From positions 58,263 to 122,262 of the forward strand of contig URKY01000003.1 in assembly GCA_900548465.1 (NCBI GenBank): DNA of 64,000 nt. The letters are read 5' to 3'. Shown in pieces: positions 1 through 5,305 of the stretch. Both the position numbers and the translations under genes were made by a program. The notes below the pieces were generated by a model. That model saw only the letters and a list, made by a program, of their open reading frames with translations, did not search any database and had not been told where the DNA came from. Position 1 is the first letter of the stretch, and the number at the start of each line of letters is the position of its first letter. The DNA is from an uncultured Eubacterium sp. (lineage in GTDB: Bacteria > Bacillota > Clostridia > Lachnospirales > Lachnospiraceae).

Positions 1-23
1 TTGAAAAAATTGGAGGTAGAAAA

Positions 24-233
24 ATGAAAAATAAATATGCTTTTATCATTAAATGGGAAAAAGGTTCTATGAATGACAATATTATAAAATGGTTGAAAAA
101 AAATAATATATCTTTTTGCTATAGCCATTTTGGCGAATTAATTGCCGATATGTACGGAATAGGTGAGTTTTTCAAATTCGAGAATGAACACTTAGGCAAT
201 AGCTTTTACGGAATTAAAATTAGGCATATTTAG
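24..233 (+). CDS. Small hypothetical protein of the accessory segment
   Basis: This encodes 69 residues of unknown function. A good ribosome binding site (TTGGAGG) lies just upstream of the ATG. The product is soluble-looking, with a lysine-rich N-terminal half (KWEKGS, KWLKKN) and an aromatic C-terminal half; I see no signal peptide, membrane segment or catalytic motif. It opens a run of short + strand genes with similar AT-rich composition, the pattern expected of mobile-element cargo. It is probably a complete gene, although the segment extends beyond the left window edge. Confidence 0.6.
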   Translation: MKNKYAFIIKWEKGSMNDNIIKWLKKNNISFCYSHFGELIADMYGIGEFFKFENEHLGNSFYGIKIRHI

Positions 234-239
234 CCGAAA

Positions 240-281
240 CGCTCCAACGTGGAGCGTCAGCCGCGGGATAGCCTCCCGGCT
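240..281 (+). other. Two adjacent hairpins between small genes
   Basis: Hairpin one pairs CGCTCC (240-245) with GGAGCG (251-256) around a five-base loop. Hairpin two pairs AGCC (259-262) with GGCT (278-281) and GGGA (265-268) with TCCC (274-277), with a two-base bulge. They are GC-rich in an AT-rich region and lie between the stop at 233 and the next start at 313, with no T tract behind them. A structured leader or mRNA processing/stability element fits better than a terminator. The role is inferred. Confidence 0.45.
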
Positions 282-312
282 CTGATGATGGCAGGCTAGA
301 AAGGATTAGAAA

Positions 313-702
313 ATGGCAAAAATTCAAATTTCAAATGGCGAAATTTATAAAACTTCTAAAAATACAGAAAGGGTTGACGTTTTTGAAATCGTCGAAAAAA
401 TTCCCAGAAATTTTTTTACTTGGAATATTGGGGAAAATATGGGAACACACGAATATATTCCTATTTGTGAAAAATTATATCCTGAAAATTCGAAAAGCTA
501 CGACATTAATATATTAACATTAAAGGTCATCAAAGTCACTCCGACAGAGTGGAAAAAAATAATGAGTGCCGCAGAATATGGCGTTGGAAATCTTGCACAG
601 GCGGAAAAAGCAATAAAAAGTAAAAGACATAGTTATTTTTCTGAAAAAAAGAGAGCCGTGGCAGCTAATACAATCGAAATATTTAAAAAGATATGCGAAT
701 AA
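313..702 (+). CDS. Hypothetical protein of the accessory segment
   Basis: This encodes 129 residues that I do not recognise. GAAAGG about 9 bases upstream of the ATG serves as ribosome binding site. The sequence is hydrophilic, with a lysine-rich C-terminal third (KAIKSKRH, SEKKRAVAANTIEIFKKI) that is probably helical. There is no signal peptide or membrane span. Its TAA stop (700-702) overlaps the ribosome binding site of the next gene, so the two are probably translationally coupled and co-transcribed. An overlapping + strand frame at 335-517 lacks a ribosome binding site and was discounted. Confidence 0.6.
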   Translation: MAKIQISNGEIYKTSKNTERVDVFEIVEKIPRNFFTWNIGENMGTHEYIPICEKLYPENSKSYDINILTLKVIKVTPTEWKKIMSAAEYGVGNLAQAEKAIKSKRHSYFSEKKRAVAANTIEIFKKICE

Positions 703-716
703 AGGAGGATTTTTTT

Positions 717-944
717 ATGGCAACAGTAAAATTACAAGGAATTTACGGAAAAAAGAAGGCTATCCCAGCGTCAGAATTAAAGCCGGGAATGGTTACGGTT
801 TGGAATTTTGGTTATACCGAAACTATAAAAAGCGTTACGCCGACAAAAAGCGGGAAAAGCGTTAAATGCGTTATTATTTGCGACGAAAGCGGAAACGAGC
901 ATATTCGAACAATGCGAGTAGATAGGCTTGTAGCTATTCAATAG
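717..944 (+). CDS. Small hypothetical protein, stop codon inside a tRNA-like minihelix
   Basis: This encodes 75 residues beginning MATVKLQGIYGKKK. I chose the ATG at 717 because AAAGGAGG (701-708) sits 8 bases before it; the in-frame ATG at 693 lies upstream of that site and would be internal to the preceding gene. The protein is small and basic and looks beta-rich (KPGMVTVWNFGYTETIK, KCVIICDESGNEHIRT). The family is unknown. The TAG stop at 942-944 overlaps the first bases of the tRNA-like minihelix that starts at 943. Confidence 0.65.
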   Translation: MATVKLQGIYGKKKAIPASELKPGMVTVWNFGYTETIKSVTPTKSGKSVKCVIICDESGNEHIRTMRVDRLVAIQ

Positions 945-991
945 GCAGGAATAAGAGGTGTTATACGGCGGTTCGATTCCGCCCCTTGCCT
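943..991 (+). ncRNA. tRNA-like minihelix 1 (acceptor stem plus T arm only)
   Basis: AGGCAGG (943-949) can pair with CTTGCCT (985-991) to form a seven-base-pair acceptor-like stem with one G-U pair. Between them is a canonical T arm: GGCGG (967-971), loop TTCGATT (972-978), CCGCC (979-983). A 17-base linker replaces the D and anticodon arms. No 3' CCA is encoded and no full cloverleaf can be drawn. A tRNA-like processing or tagging signal is possible; the function is inferred. Confidence 0.55.
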
Positions 992-1087
992 TTAAAATTT
1001 AGCAAAAATAAAACTTAAAAATTTGACTGCTTTTATTGTGGTTTTTGCTTAAATTTGATAAAATTGAAGAAAGGAGAAAAGAACGGA

Positions 1088-1696
1088 ATGGGAAAAAGAT
1101 ATTTTCGTTTTGGGGAAATTCCAGAGGACGAAAAAAGCGTTAATTTTTAAAAAATGCCATTTAGTGTTAACGAAGATTTCGGCGCTGATGTCGAATTTTT
1201 AGGCTATAAAGAAGCTATAAAAAATGTACCTGAAAAATACAAAGAAGACGGAATAAGTGTTTTTGAAATCGAGAATAATTTACCAAAATTGCAAAATTTG
1301 AAATTGACATATTCGCTTGTGGCTCGTCTGGATATGCCTATTTTCGAGGTAACAGGCGAAGAAGTCGGACGCGGAGCAGACGGCGAGCCATTATTGGTAA
1401 ATATCAGGGTTGTAAAATGTCGCAGAATTTCAAAAAATGCACTTGTTGAGCTGATTGTAAAAACAATGTGTGAAAATTTTAAAGTCGCCGAATATGACGC
1501 GAAAAATGCCGATTTTACGACACTTCGAGAATTTACAAAGCAGCAAAAAGTTAATATAAAAAGTGGCGAACATGTCAACATTTTTGAAGATGTAGCACAG
1601 CCTGAAGAATGGGTTGAATGTCCCGAATATGTAGAATATGTGTTCGGTGGTTGGCGGTTCAGCCATCCGGTTGATACATTTGATATATCCCGCTAA
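1088..1696 (+). pseudogene. Hypothetical protein interrupted by an in-frame TAA
   Basis: A good ribosome binding site (AAGGAG, about 1072-1077) precedes ATG 1088, which starts MGKRYFRFGEIPEDEKSVNF and then meets TAA at 1148-1150. The same frame continues as 180 residues from ATG 1154, which has no ribosome binding site of its own. The simplest reading is one gene of about 202 codons broken by a nonsense mutation. Reinitiation two codons downstream, or a sequencing error in the T/A homopolymer around the stop, are alternatives. The downstream part is acidic, carries the phrase FEVTGEEVGRGADGEPLLV, and belongs to no family I recognise. Confidence 0.55.
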
Positions 1697-1697
1697 A

Positions 1698-1732
1698 CAT
1701 AGGGGGGTATCAAAAAAATTAGCACGATTTTT
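1698..1732 (+). repeat. G-run/TTTAGCA repeat, copy 1
   Basis: The motif ATAGGGGGGTATC followed by an A/T tract and TTAGCACGAT occurs just after the interrupted gene. Closely related copies lie at 2942-2975 and 2980-3010. An upstream TGATA with CCC can pair partially with the GGG and TATCA here, giving a weak hairpin. I read it as a dispersed repeat with terminator-like character that ends cargo genes in this accessory segment. Confidence 0.4.
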
Positions 1733-1785
1733 AAATTAATAGAAAAAATTTTTTTAAATCCCACAGGGTAGAAAGAGGTAGAAAA

Positions 1786-2064
1786 ATGACAATTAAAACA
1801 TTAAAAAACAATTATGACAAAGAAATCGAATTTGAAAATTTGGAAGAAGCAAAGGCTTATTTTTTGACATCAGAAGAACAGTTGAAGGAACTTATAGACA
1901 ATTATGAGGGCGACGATTTCGAATACAATAAAAAAAGAGTTTTACAAAGAGAACAGGACATAAAAGATGCTAACGATTTAGAAGAATTAGCGAACGTATT
2001 AAATGACTATAGCGATAATTACGATAACGGCTCAACATGGTTTGTTCAAACATTAAATATATAA
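1786..2064 (+). CDS. Small acidic hypothetical protein
   Basis: This encodes 92 residues, strongly acidic, with helical Glu/Asp/Lys-rich stretches (FENLEEAKAYFLTSEEQLKE, ANDLEELANVLNDYSDNYD). GAAAGAGG before the ATG serves as ribosome binding site. There is no membrane span or signal peptide. Small acidic proteins of this kind are common in phage- and plasmid-derived regions of clostridia, but I cannot assign a function. The next gene starts 20 bases after its stop, so the pair is probably co-transcribed. Confidence 0.6.
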   Translation: MTIKTLKNNYDKEIEFENLEEAKAYFLTSEEQLKELIDNYEGDDFEYNKKRVLQREQDIKDANDLEELANVLNDYSDNYDNGSTWFVQTLNI

Positions 2065-2084
2065 TATTATTAGGAGGTATAGAT

Positions 2085-2291
2085 ATGAGATATTCAACAA
2101 GAGATAGCGAGACAGGATGCGTTATTGACGATTTTGAAACATTAAAGGAAGCTGAAAAAGCAATTGAAAGTTACGAAAAAGCAGACAAAGAAGCTGGAAC
2201 ATATGAAGAAGGTTTTTATGAAATTTATGATAATGAAAAAGAAGAAGTTGTAATCGCTTGGCAAAGCGGAGCATATATCCATATTAATTAA
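2085..2291 (+). CDS. Small acidic hypothetical protein
   Basis: This encodes 68 residues starting MRYSTRDSETGCVIDDFE. ATG 2085 is chosen because TAGGAGG lies 7 bases upstream; an in-frame start at 2037 would overlap the preceding gene. The body is helical and acidic (TLKEAEKAIESYEKADKEAG), followed by YEIYDNEKEEVVIAW. The pattern resembles short conserved proteins on mobile elements of gut Firmicutes, which is a family impression and not a functional assignment. A GC-rich hairpin and tRNA-like minihelix 2 follow. Confidence 0.6.
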   Translation: MRYSTRDSETGCVIDDFETLKEAEKAIESYEKADKEAGTYEEGFYEIYDNEKEEVVIAWQSGAYIHIN

Positions 2292-2298
2292 ATTATAA

Positions 2299-2324
2299 CC
2301 CTGCCGGATTAAAGTCTGGCAGGG
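2299..2324 (+). terminator. GC-rich hairpin after the small-gene pair
   Basis: CCCTGCC (2299-2305) pairs with GGCAGGG (2318-2324). Only a short, interrupted T stretch (CGTTTATC) follows, so termination is possible but weak. It lies between the stop at 2291 and the tRNA-like minihelix at 2345. A role in RNA stability or processing is equally possible. Confidence 0.4.
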
Positions 2325-2344
2325 CGTTTATCGTGAAAAATATT

Positions 2345-2387
2345 AACAAGTGCTGGCAATTTTAGGGGTTCGATTCCTCTACTTGTT
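2345..2387 (+). ncRNA. tRNA-like minihelix 2 (acceptor stem plus T arm only)
   Basis: AACAAGT (2345-2351) is perfectly complementary to ACTTGTT (2381-2387). The latter directly follows a T arm: AGGGG (2364-2368), loop TTCGATT (2369-2375), CCTCT (2376-2380). The linker between the 5' strand and the T arm is only 12 bases, so no D or anticodon arm exists. The stem sequences differ from those of the copy at 943-991, while the architecture and loop are the same. That argues for selection on structure and against a random tRNA fragment. Confidence 0.6.
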
Positions 2388-2404
2388 TTTCAAAAATAAA
2401 ATAC

Positions 2405-2848
2405 TTAATATCCGCAGTCAATAAGATAATCTATGCGCATATTTATTGCAAGCCTTACTCTGTCTGTAAGGCTTGGAAATGTCGGTATTTTCCCGAAAGT
2501 GTCGAAGAGCATAATACATGCGAAAGCGTTAGCGTCAATTTCGGCAAGTTGTAAATTGTATGCCTCCAGATCAGGCAGCATTGACGTGGGTTTATATTCG
2601 TCAAAATAAAGGCTTTTATCGTTTTTAAGCTGCCATTTATGGCGTAGTTCGTGAGCGATTGCAAACGCAAAATCACATATATTTGATTGCTTTAAATTTT
2701 CACGGATATATAATACAGTTCCGGCAGAATTAAGGTAAGCAAGCGTTGAATTCGTCGCAAAGCGTGTTCCATTATTCGAAATTCTTGGAGTTTTTATCTG
2801 TAGAATATCGCAAATATTGCTTATATAGGCTTTTGTGTCAAATTGCAT
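2405..2848 (-). CDS. ImmA/IrrE-like zinc metallopeptidase
   Basis: This encodes 147 residues. ATG 2848 is chosen because GGAGG lies 8 bases upstream; the longer frame needs a TTG in front of that site. The product contains an HExxH zinc motif in FAIAHELRHKWQ and a downstream EIDANAFA that would supply the third ligand, the arrangement of the ImmA/IrrE (DUF955) family. Family members on mobile elements often cleave or antagonise a phage repressor, but no helix-turn-helix repressor is visible nearby. It is oriented opposite to the other accessory genes. The family call is fairly firm; the target is unknown. Confidence 0.65.
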   Translation of the reverse strand: MQFDTKAYISNICDILQIKTPRISNNGTRFATNSTLAYLNSAGTVLYIRENLKQSNICDFAFAIAHELRHKWQLKNDKSLYFDEYKPTSMLPDLEAYNLQLAEIDANAFACIMLFDTFGKIPTFPSLTDRVRLAINMRIDYLIDCGY

Positions 2849-2941
2849 AAAATATACCTCCGTCAATCAAAAGTGCGGATATGGGGCGATTTGAAAAGCC
2901 CCAAAATGGGTAACAATATAGTGTAAAATTCCCCTATCGGA

Positions 2942-2975
2942 ATATAGGGGGGGTGCAAAAATTTTTAGCAAGAAT
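2942..2975 (+). repeat. G-run/TTTTTAGCAAGAAT repeat, copy 2
   Basis: This copy reads ATATAGGGGGGGTGCAAAAA then TTTTTAGCAAGAAT. CCCCTAT just upstream (about 2931-2937) pairs with its ATAGGGG, making a hairpin before an A/T tract. It shares TTTTTAGCAAGAAT with the next copy and the G-run with the copy at 1698-1732. Confidence 0.45.
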
Positions 2976-3010
2976 GATACCAGGGGGGTATCATTTTTTT
3001 TAGCAAGAAT
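2975..3010 (+). terminator. Rho-independent terminator, also repeat copy 3
   Basis: ATGATACC pairs with GGTATCAT around a five-base loop, followed by a run of T residues and TAGCAAGAAT. This is a standard intrinsic terminator for + strand transcripts. Its sequence also belongs to the G-run repeat family seen at 1698 and 2942, so the repeats probably spread or diverged as terminators. Confidence 0.6.
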
Positions 3011-3036
3011 TTCAAAATTTAGTTTTTAAAAAAATT

Positions 3037-3062
3037 ACTTACCCTTTCCAATTGGGGTAAGT
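3037..3062 (-). terminator. Terminator downstream of tRNA-Pro
   Basis: ACTTACCC (3037-3044) pairs with GGGTAAGT (3055-3062). In the - direction it is followed by AATTTTTTT, a good intrinsic terminator for the tRNA-Pro transcript. A second GGGGTAAGT and a T-rich tract at 3066-3085 could stop + strand transcripts too, so the element may be bidirectional. Confidence 0.6.
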
Positions 3063-3144
3063 ATTGGGGTAAGTTTTTTATTTTTTGTATTTTTCAATTT
3101 TGGGTTTTCTCTGAACTGCCGATGTTTTCTAGGGTTTCAGTCAA

Positions 3145-3218
3145 TCGGTGCGACAGGATTCGAACCTGCGACCTCTGCGTCCCGAACGCAGTGCTCTACC
3201 AAACTGAGCCACGCACCG
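3145..3218 (-). tRNA. tRNA-Pro (anticodon CGG)
   Basis: The gene reads on the - strand from CGGTGCG (acceptor) through a D arm, anticodon stem-loop CTGCG-TTCGGGA-CGCAG, T arm with GTTCGAATC, and CGCACCG plus discriminator A. The anticodon is CGG, decoding CCG proline codons. The C1-G72 pair is typical of bacterial tRNA-Pro. CCA is not encoded. A TATAAT-like box (complement of 3230-3235) is upstream. The 3' end faces the accessory segment at 1-3000, the usual orientation for tRNA-integrated elements. Confidence 0.95.
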
Positions 3219-3285
3219 TGTATTTATGTATTATATCATATTTACCCAATTGTTTCCACTTTTTCTACATAAAATTACACACGTA

Positions 3286-3329
3286 AAATTACACAAACCA
3301 CCTGACATATCAGATAGTTTGTGTAATTT
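3286..3329 (-). terminator. Perfect 13-bp terminator stem of the small peptide gene
   Basis: AAATTACACAAAC (3286-3298) is the perfect complement of GTTTGTGTAATTT (3317-3329), with an inner CTGA/TCAG pairing. It begins one base after the peptide stop codon in the - direction, and T-rich sequence flanks both ends, so it could work in both directions. Confidence 0.65.
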
Positions 3330-3330
3330 A

Positions 3331-3429
3331 TTATTTTTCTATTAATTTTAGTATAATCACGCCTCCTATTGTCATTGTAACTAACGTCAACAGCATGCCA
3401 CTTAATAATCCCGTTACCGTACTAACCAT
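3331..3429 (-). CDS. 32-residue hydrophobic membrane peptide, possible type I toxin
   Basis: A 32-codon frame starts MVSTVTGLLSG and ends LKLIEK. It is almost entirely one hydrophobic helix with a short charged C-terminus. GGGAG lies 8 bases before the ATG. A promoter-like pair (TTGTAA, 16 bases, TATAAG) is upstream, and a perfect 13-bp terminator stem starts one base after the stop. A compact promoter/single-span peptide/terminator unit is the layout of holin-like type I toxins such as TxpA or Fst relatives, but no antisense RNA promoter is convincing. A small membrane protein of other function is possible. Confidence 0.5.
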   Translation of the reverse strand: MVSTVTGLLSGMLLTLVTMTIGGVIILKLIEK

Positions 3430-3452
3430 ATTTTTTCTCCCACTTTCATCTT

Positions 3453-3480
3453 CTTATACTACATTCTATGTAACTTACAA
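3453..3480 (-). promoter_or_regulatory. Promoter of the 32-residue peptide gene
   Basis: In the - direction TTGTAA (3475-3480) and TATAAG (3453-3458) are separated by 16 bases. The expected start lies 10-20 bases before the ribosome binding site of the peptide gene. Confidence 0.45.
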
Positions 3481-3536
3481 GGTAATGATAATAGGAGAAT
3501 GTTAGATTTAGTGTATTATTTTTGTTAAATTATTTT

Positions 3537-4385
3537 TTAATTTTCAGTTTCAAAGGCAATAATCAGGCCTTTCTCTTCTGCATAATAACTGCATAATCCA
3601 CCGGTAGTCACAATTTCACTTTCTATATCAGAAAACTTTTCCTTTATCATATCTATCATCATATTTGCCTTTTCTTTATTGAAGCAATGGCTTACCATTA
3701 TTTTTCCGCCATTGTATTTATTATTTAAAATGTCTTCGACGGTTTTCTTATATATTGTATCCTTTCCTCTTGCCTTTCTTACTAATTCAATTGTTCCTTT
3801 ATCGCTTGCCTTACCCAAAATTTTTATTCCAAGTATTCCTGCCAGTTTTCCTGCTATGGCATTGACCCTTCCGTTTTTTATAAGATTGTCCATAGATTCC
3901 AGTATAAAAAACACTTTTACCTTCTTTGTATATTCCGTTATTTCTTTTACAATTTCCTCAAAACTTTTGTCTTCCTGTATTAATTGCTGTAATTTTTTTA
4001 CAATTAATGTAAGCCCCGGACCAGCTGCTTTTGAGTCCACAATGTGTATTTTCTTTTCAGGATATTTTTCTAAAATCATATCCTTTGCTGCCACTGCGCT
4101 GCTATAACTTCCGGAAAGTCTACTTGTTATAGTTACGGCAAATGTCATGTCCGCCTTTTTAAATTCATTGTACCATTCCTGCGGACTTGGTGCTGCGCTT
4201 CCTGTCACTCCCTGAAACGCTTTCATTTCTTTCATAAAAGATGCAACATCTAAATCAGCATCATCTGCATATTCCACATCCCCCACTCTCAATTTTAATG
4301 GCACTCTTGCCATATATGTGTTATTTTCATTATTATTTGTAAAATTCATATCGCAACTTGAATCAGCAACTATTGCATATTTCAT
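3537..4385 (-). CDS. DegV family fatty-acid-binding protein
   Basis: This encodes 282 residues. ATG 4385 is chosen because AAGGAG lies 7 bases upstream; a longer in-frame start (4409) lacks a site. The N-terminus VADSSCDMNF and the later SRLSGSYSSA and VDSKAAGPG motifs are typical of DegV/FakB proteins, which bind a fatty acid in the cleft and in several Firmicutes present it to FakA kinase. Length is normal for the family. It is divergent from a TetR-type regulator, and a palindrome in the shared 163-base intergenic region recurs before the second degV gene at 25393. The ligand is unknown. Confidence 0.85.
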   Translation of the reverse strand: MKYAIVADSSCDMNFTNNNENNTYMARVPLKLRVGDVEYADDADLDVASFMKEMKAFQGVTGSAAPSPQEWYNEFKKADMTFAVTITSRLSGSYSSAVAAKDMILEKYPEKKIHIVDSKAAGPGLTLIVKKLQQLIQEDKSFEEIVKEITEYTKKVKVFFILESMDNLIKNGRVNAIAGKLAGILGIKILGKASDKGTIELVRKARGKDTIYKKTVEDILNNKYNGGKIMVSHCFNKEKANMMIDMIKEKFSDIESEIVTTGGLCSYYAEEKGLIIAFETEN

Positions 4386-4427
4386 ATTATTCTCCTTCTT
4401 TAAAACCAATTTAATTTACTCGGTTTT

Positions 4428-4448
4428 ATGTAGTTTTTATTACTACAT
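4428..4448. promoter_or_regulatory. Palindromic operator ATGTAGT-N7-ACTACAT (degV/tetR)
   Basis: ATGTAGT (4428-4434) and ACTACAT (4442-4448) form a perfect 7+7 inverted repeat with a seven-base spacer. It covers the predicted start point of the degV promoter and lies 4 bases upstream of the tetR -35 box. The same palindrome with one change occurs at 25353-25373 before the second degV gene. It is the best candidate site for the adjacent TetR protein. Confidence 0.6.
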
Positions 4449-4451
4449 CTT

Positions 4452-4481
4452 ATTGTACTATGTACTTTATTATGCTACAAT
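4452..4481. promoter_or_regulatory. Overlapping divergent promoters of degV and tetR
   Basis: On the + strand TTGTAC (4453-4458) and TACAAT (4476-4481) are 17 bases apart and would drive tetR. On the - strand TTGTAG (complement of 4475-4480) and TACAAT (complement of 4452-4457) are also 17 bases apart and would drive degV. The two promoters occupy the same DNA in opposite directions, so they should compete. Confidence 0.55.
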
Positions 4482-4498
4482 TTACAAAAGGAGTAAAA

Positions 4499-4504
4499 AT
4501 GTAA
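4499..4504 (+). promoter_or_regulatory. Start-stop element (ATG-TAA) in the tetR leader
   Basis: A perfect AAAGGAG stands 5-6 bases before ATG TAA, a start codon followed directly by a stop. It lies about 45 bases upstream of the tetR start and close to the predicted 5' end of its mRNA. Minimal start-stop frames can hold ribosomes and damp expression of the gene behind. The sequence is clear; the role is inferred. Confidence 0.35.
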
Positions 4505-4548
4505 ACTTTTTGTTCCTATTCCACTATAACCAAAGGATTTATTTTAAT

Positions 4549-5073
4549 ATGTCAAAATTACCACTTAACAAATTTACTAAGAGAAACAAATTTACCAGAA
4601 TGTGCATGGGAGAGGCAGTAATTGCCCTTATGAAAGAAAAGTCTTTTAGCGATATAAAAATTCTCGACATTACCCGCAAAACCGGAGTTTCCAGAATGAC
4701 TTTTTATAAATACTATCGTTCTAAGGAAGAAGTTGTTGAGAGTTATTTACAGGAAATAATTTCCGGATACATTGAAAATAATCACGGAAAGTTTTCTGAC
4801 AATTTTCCAAGTTTTGAAAATACCCTTGCCGCATTAAATTATTTTGATTCATACGCAGACTTTTTTCTCGTTCTTGACCGTGCCGGTCTCTATAATTTAT
4901 TAATGGATGCAGTAAACACCTACATGGAAGAGATGATTATTCCCCGGTATGACATTCCTAAATACAAAATTTATTCTTATGCCGGTGCTCTTTTAAATGT
5001 TTTTATACAATGGGAGAAAAACGGAAAAACCGAAAGTTCAAAAGCTATTGCCGAATCCTTTTCTTTTGTATAA
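4549..5073 (+). CDS. TetR/AcrR family transcriptional regulator
   Basis: This encodes 174 residues starting MSKLPLNKFTKRNKFT; AAAGGA lies 11 bases upstream. The frame is open further upstream, but those codons cross the promoter and operator. The N-terminal helix-turn-helix (about residues 18-62) contains FSDIKILDITRKTGVSRMTF followed by YKYYRSKEEVV, the classic TetR signature. The C-terminal ligand domain (YADFFLVLDRAGLYNLLMDA) resembles the TetR C-terminal class found in DhaS-like regulators. Being divergent from a DegV fatty-acid-binding protein, it may sense acyl chains. Operator-like palindromes occur here and before the second degV. Confidence 0.85.
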   Translation: MSKLPLNKFTKRNKFTRMCMGEAVIALMKEKSFSDIKILDITRKTGVSRMTFYKYYRSKEEVVESYLQEIISGYIENNHGKFSDNFPSFENTLAALNYFDSYADFFLVLDRAGLYNLLMDAVNTYMEEMIIPRYDIPKYKIYSYAGALLNVFIQWEKNGKTESSKAIAESFSFV

Positions 5074-5089
5074 ATTTTGCAATTATTAT

Positions 5090-5118
5090 TTGACATATTT
5101 GTCGGTTTATGGTATAAA
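5090..5118 (+). promoter_or_regulatory. Strong promoter of tRNA-Trp
   Basis: TTGACA (5090-5095), 17 bases, TATAAA (5113-5118): a near-consensus vegetative promoter with the expected start about 20 bases before the tRNA 5' end. Confidence 0.75.
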
Positions 5119-5144
5119 TATCTTTGTTGTGCAAAATTGTAAAT

Positions 5145-5215
5145 AGGGGCATAGTTCATCGGTAGAATAAGAGTCTCCAAAACTCCAGAGCTGGGTTCGA
5201 TTCCTAGTGCCCCTG
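5145..5215 (+). tRNA. tRNA-Trp (anticodon CCA)
   Basis: The acceptor AGGGGCA pairs with TGCCCCT and is followed by discriminator G, which is typical of tRNA-Trp. The anticodon loop CTCCAAA gives anticodon CCA. The T arm CTGGG-TTCGATT-CCTAG is canonical. CCA is not encoded. The gene is monocistronic, with its own promoter and a terminator at 5224. Confidence 0.95.
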
Positions 5216-5223
5216 CTAAAAAA

Positions 5224-5253
5224 AACATTCAGCGAAACCGCTGAATGTTTTTT
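5224..5253 (+). terminator. Terminator shared by tRNA-Trp and radA
   Basis: AACATTCAGCG pairs with CGCTGAATGTT around loop AAAC, followed by a T tract on the + strand and flanked by A residues on the other side, so it also fits as a terminator for radA on the - strand. Confidence 0.8.
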
Positions 5254-5305
5254 ATGTCTTTTTCAAGATAACAACATTAAATCGTTAAATACGTGAATAG
5301 ACTTT

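Noticed and set aside
943..991. Complete tRNA genes at the two T-arm sequences (943-991, 2345-2387)
   Set aside because: No 5' acceptor strand at the right distance (about 65 bases upstream) pairs with the 3' arm, and no anticodon stem fits. Only the short version pairs well.
4318..4548. N-terminal extension of the TetR gene
   Set aside because: The open frame upstream of 4549 crosses the divergent promoters and operator, and its translation is hydrophobic AT-rich read-through unlike TetR N-termini.
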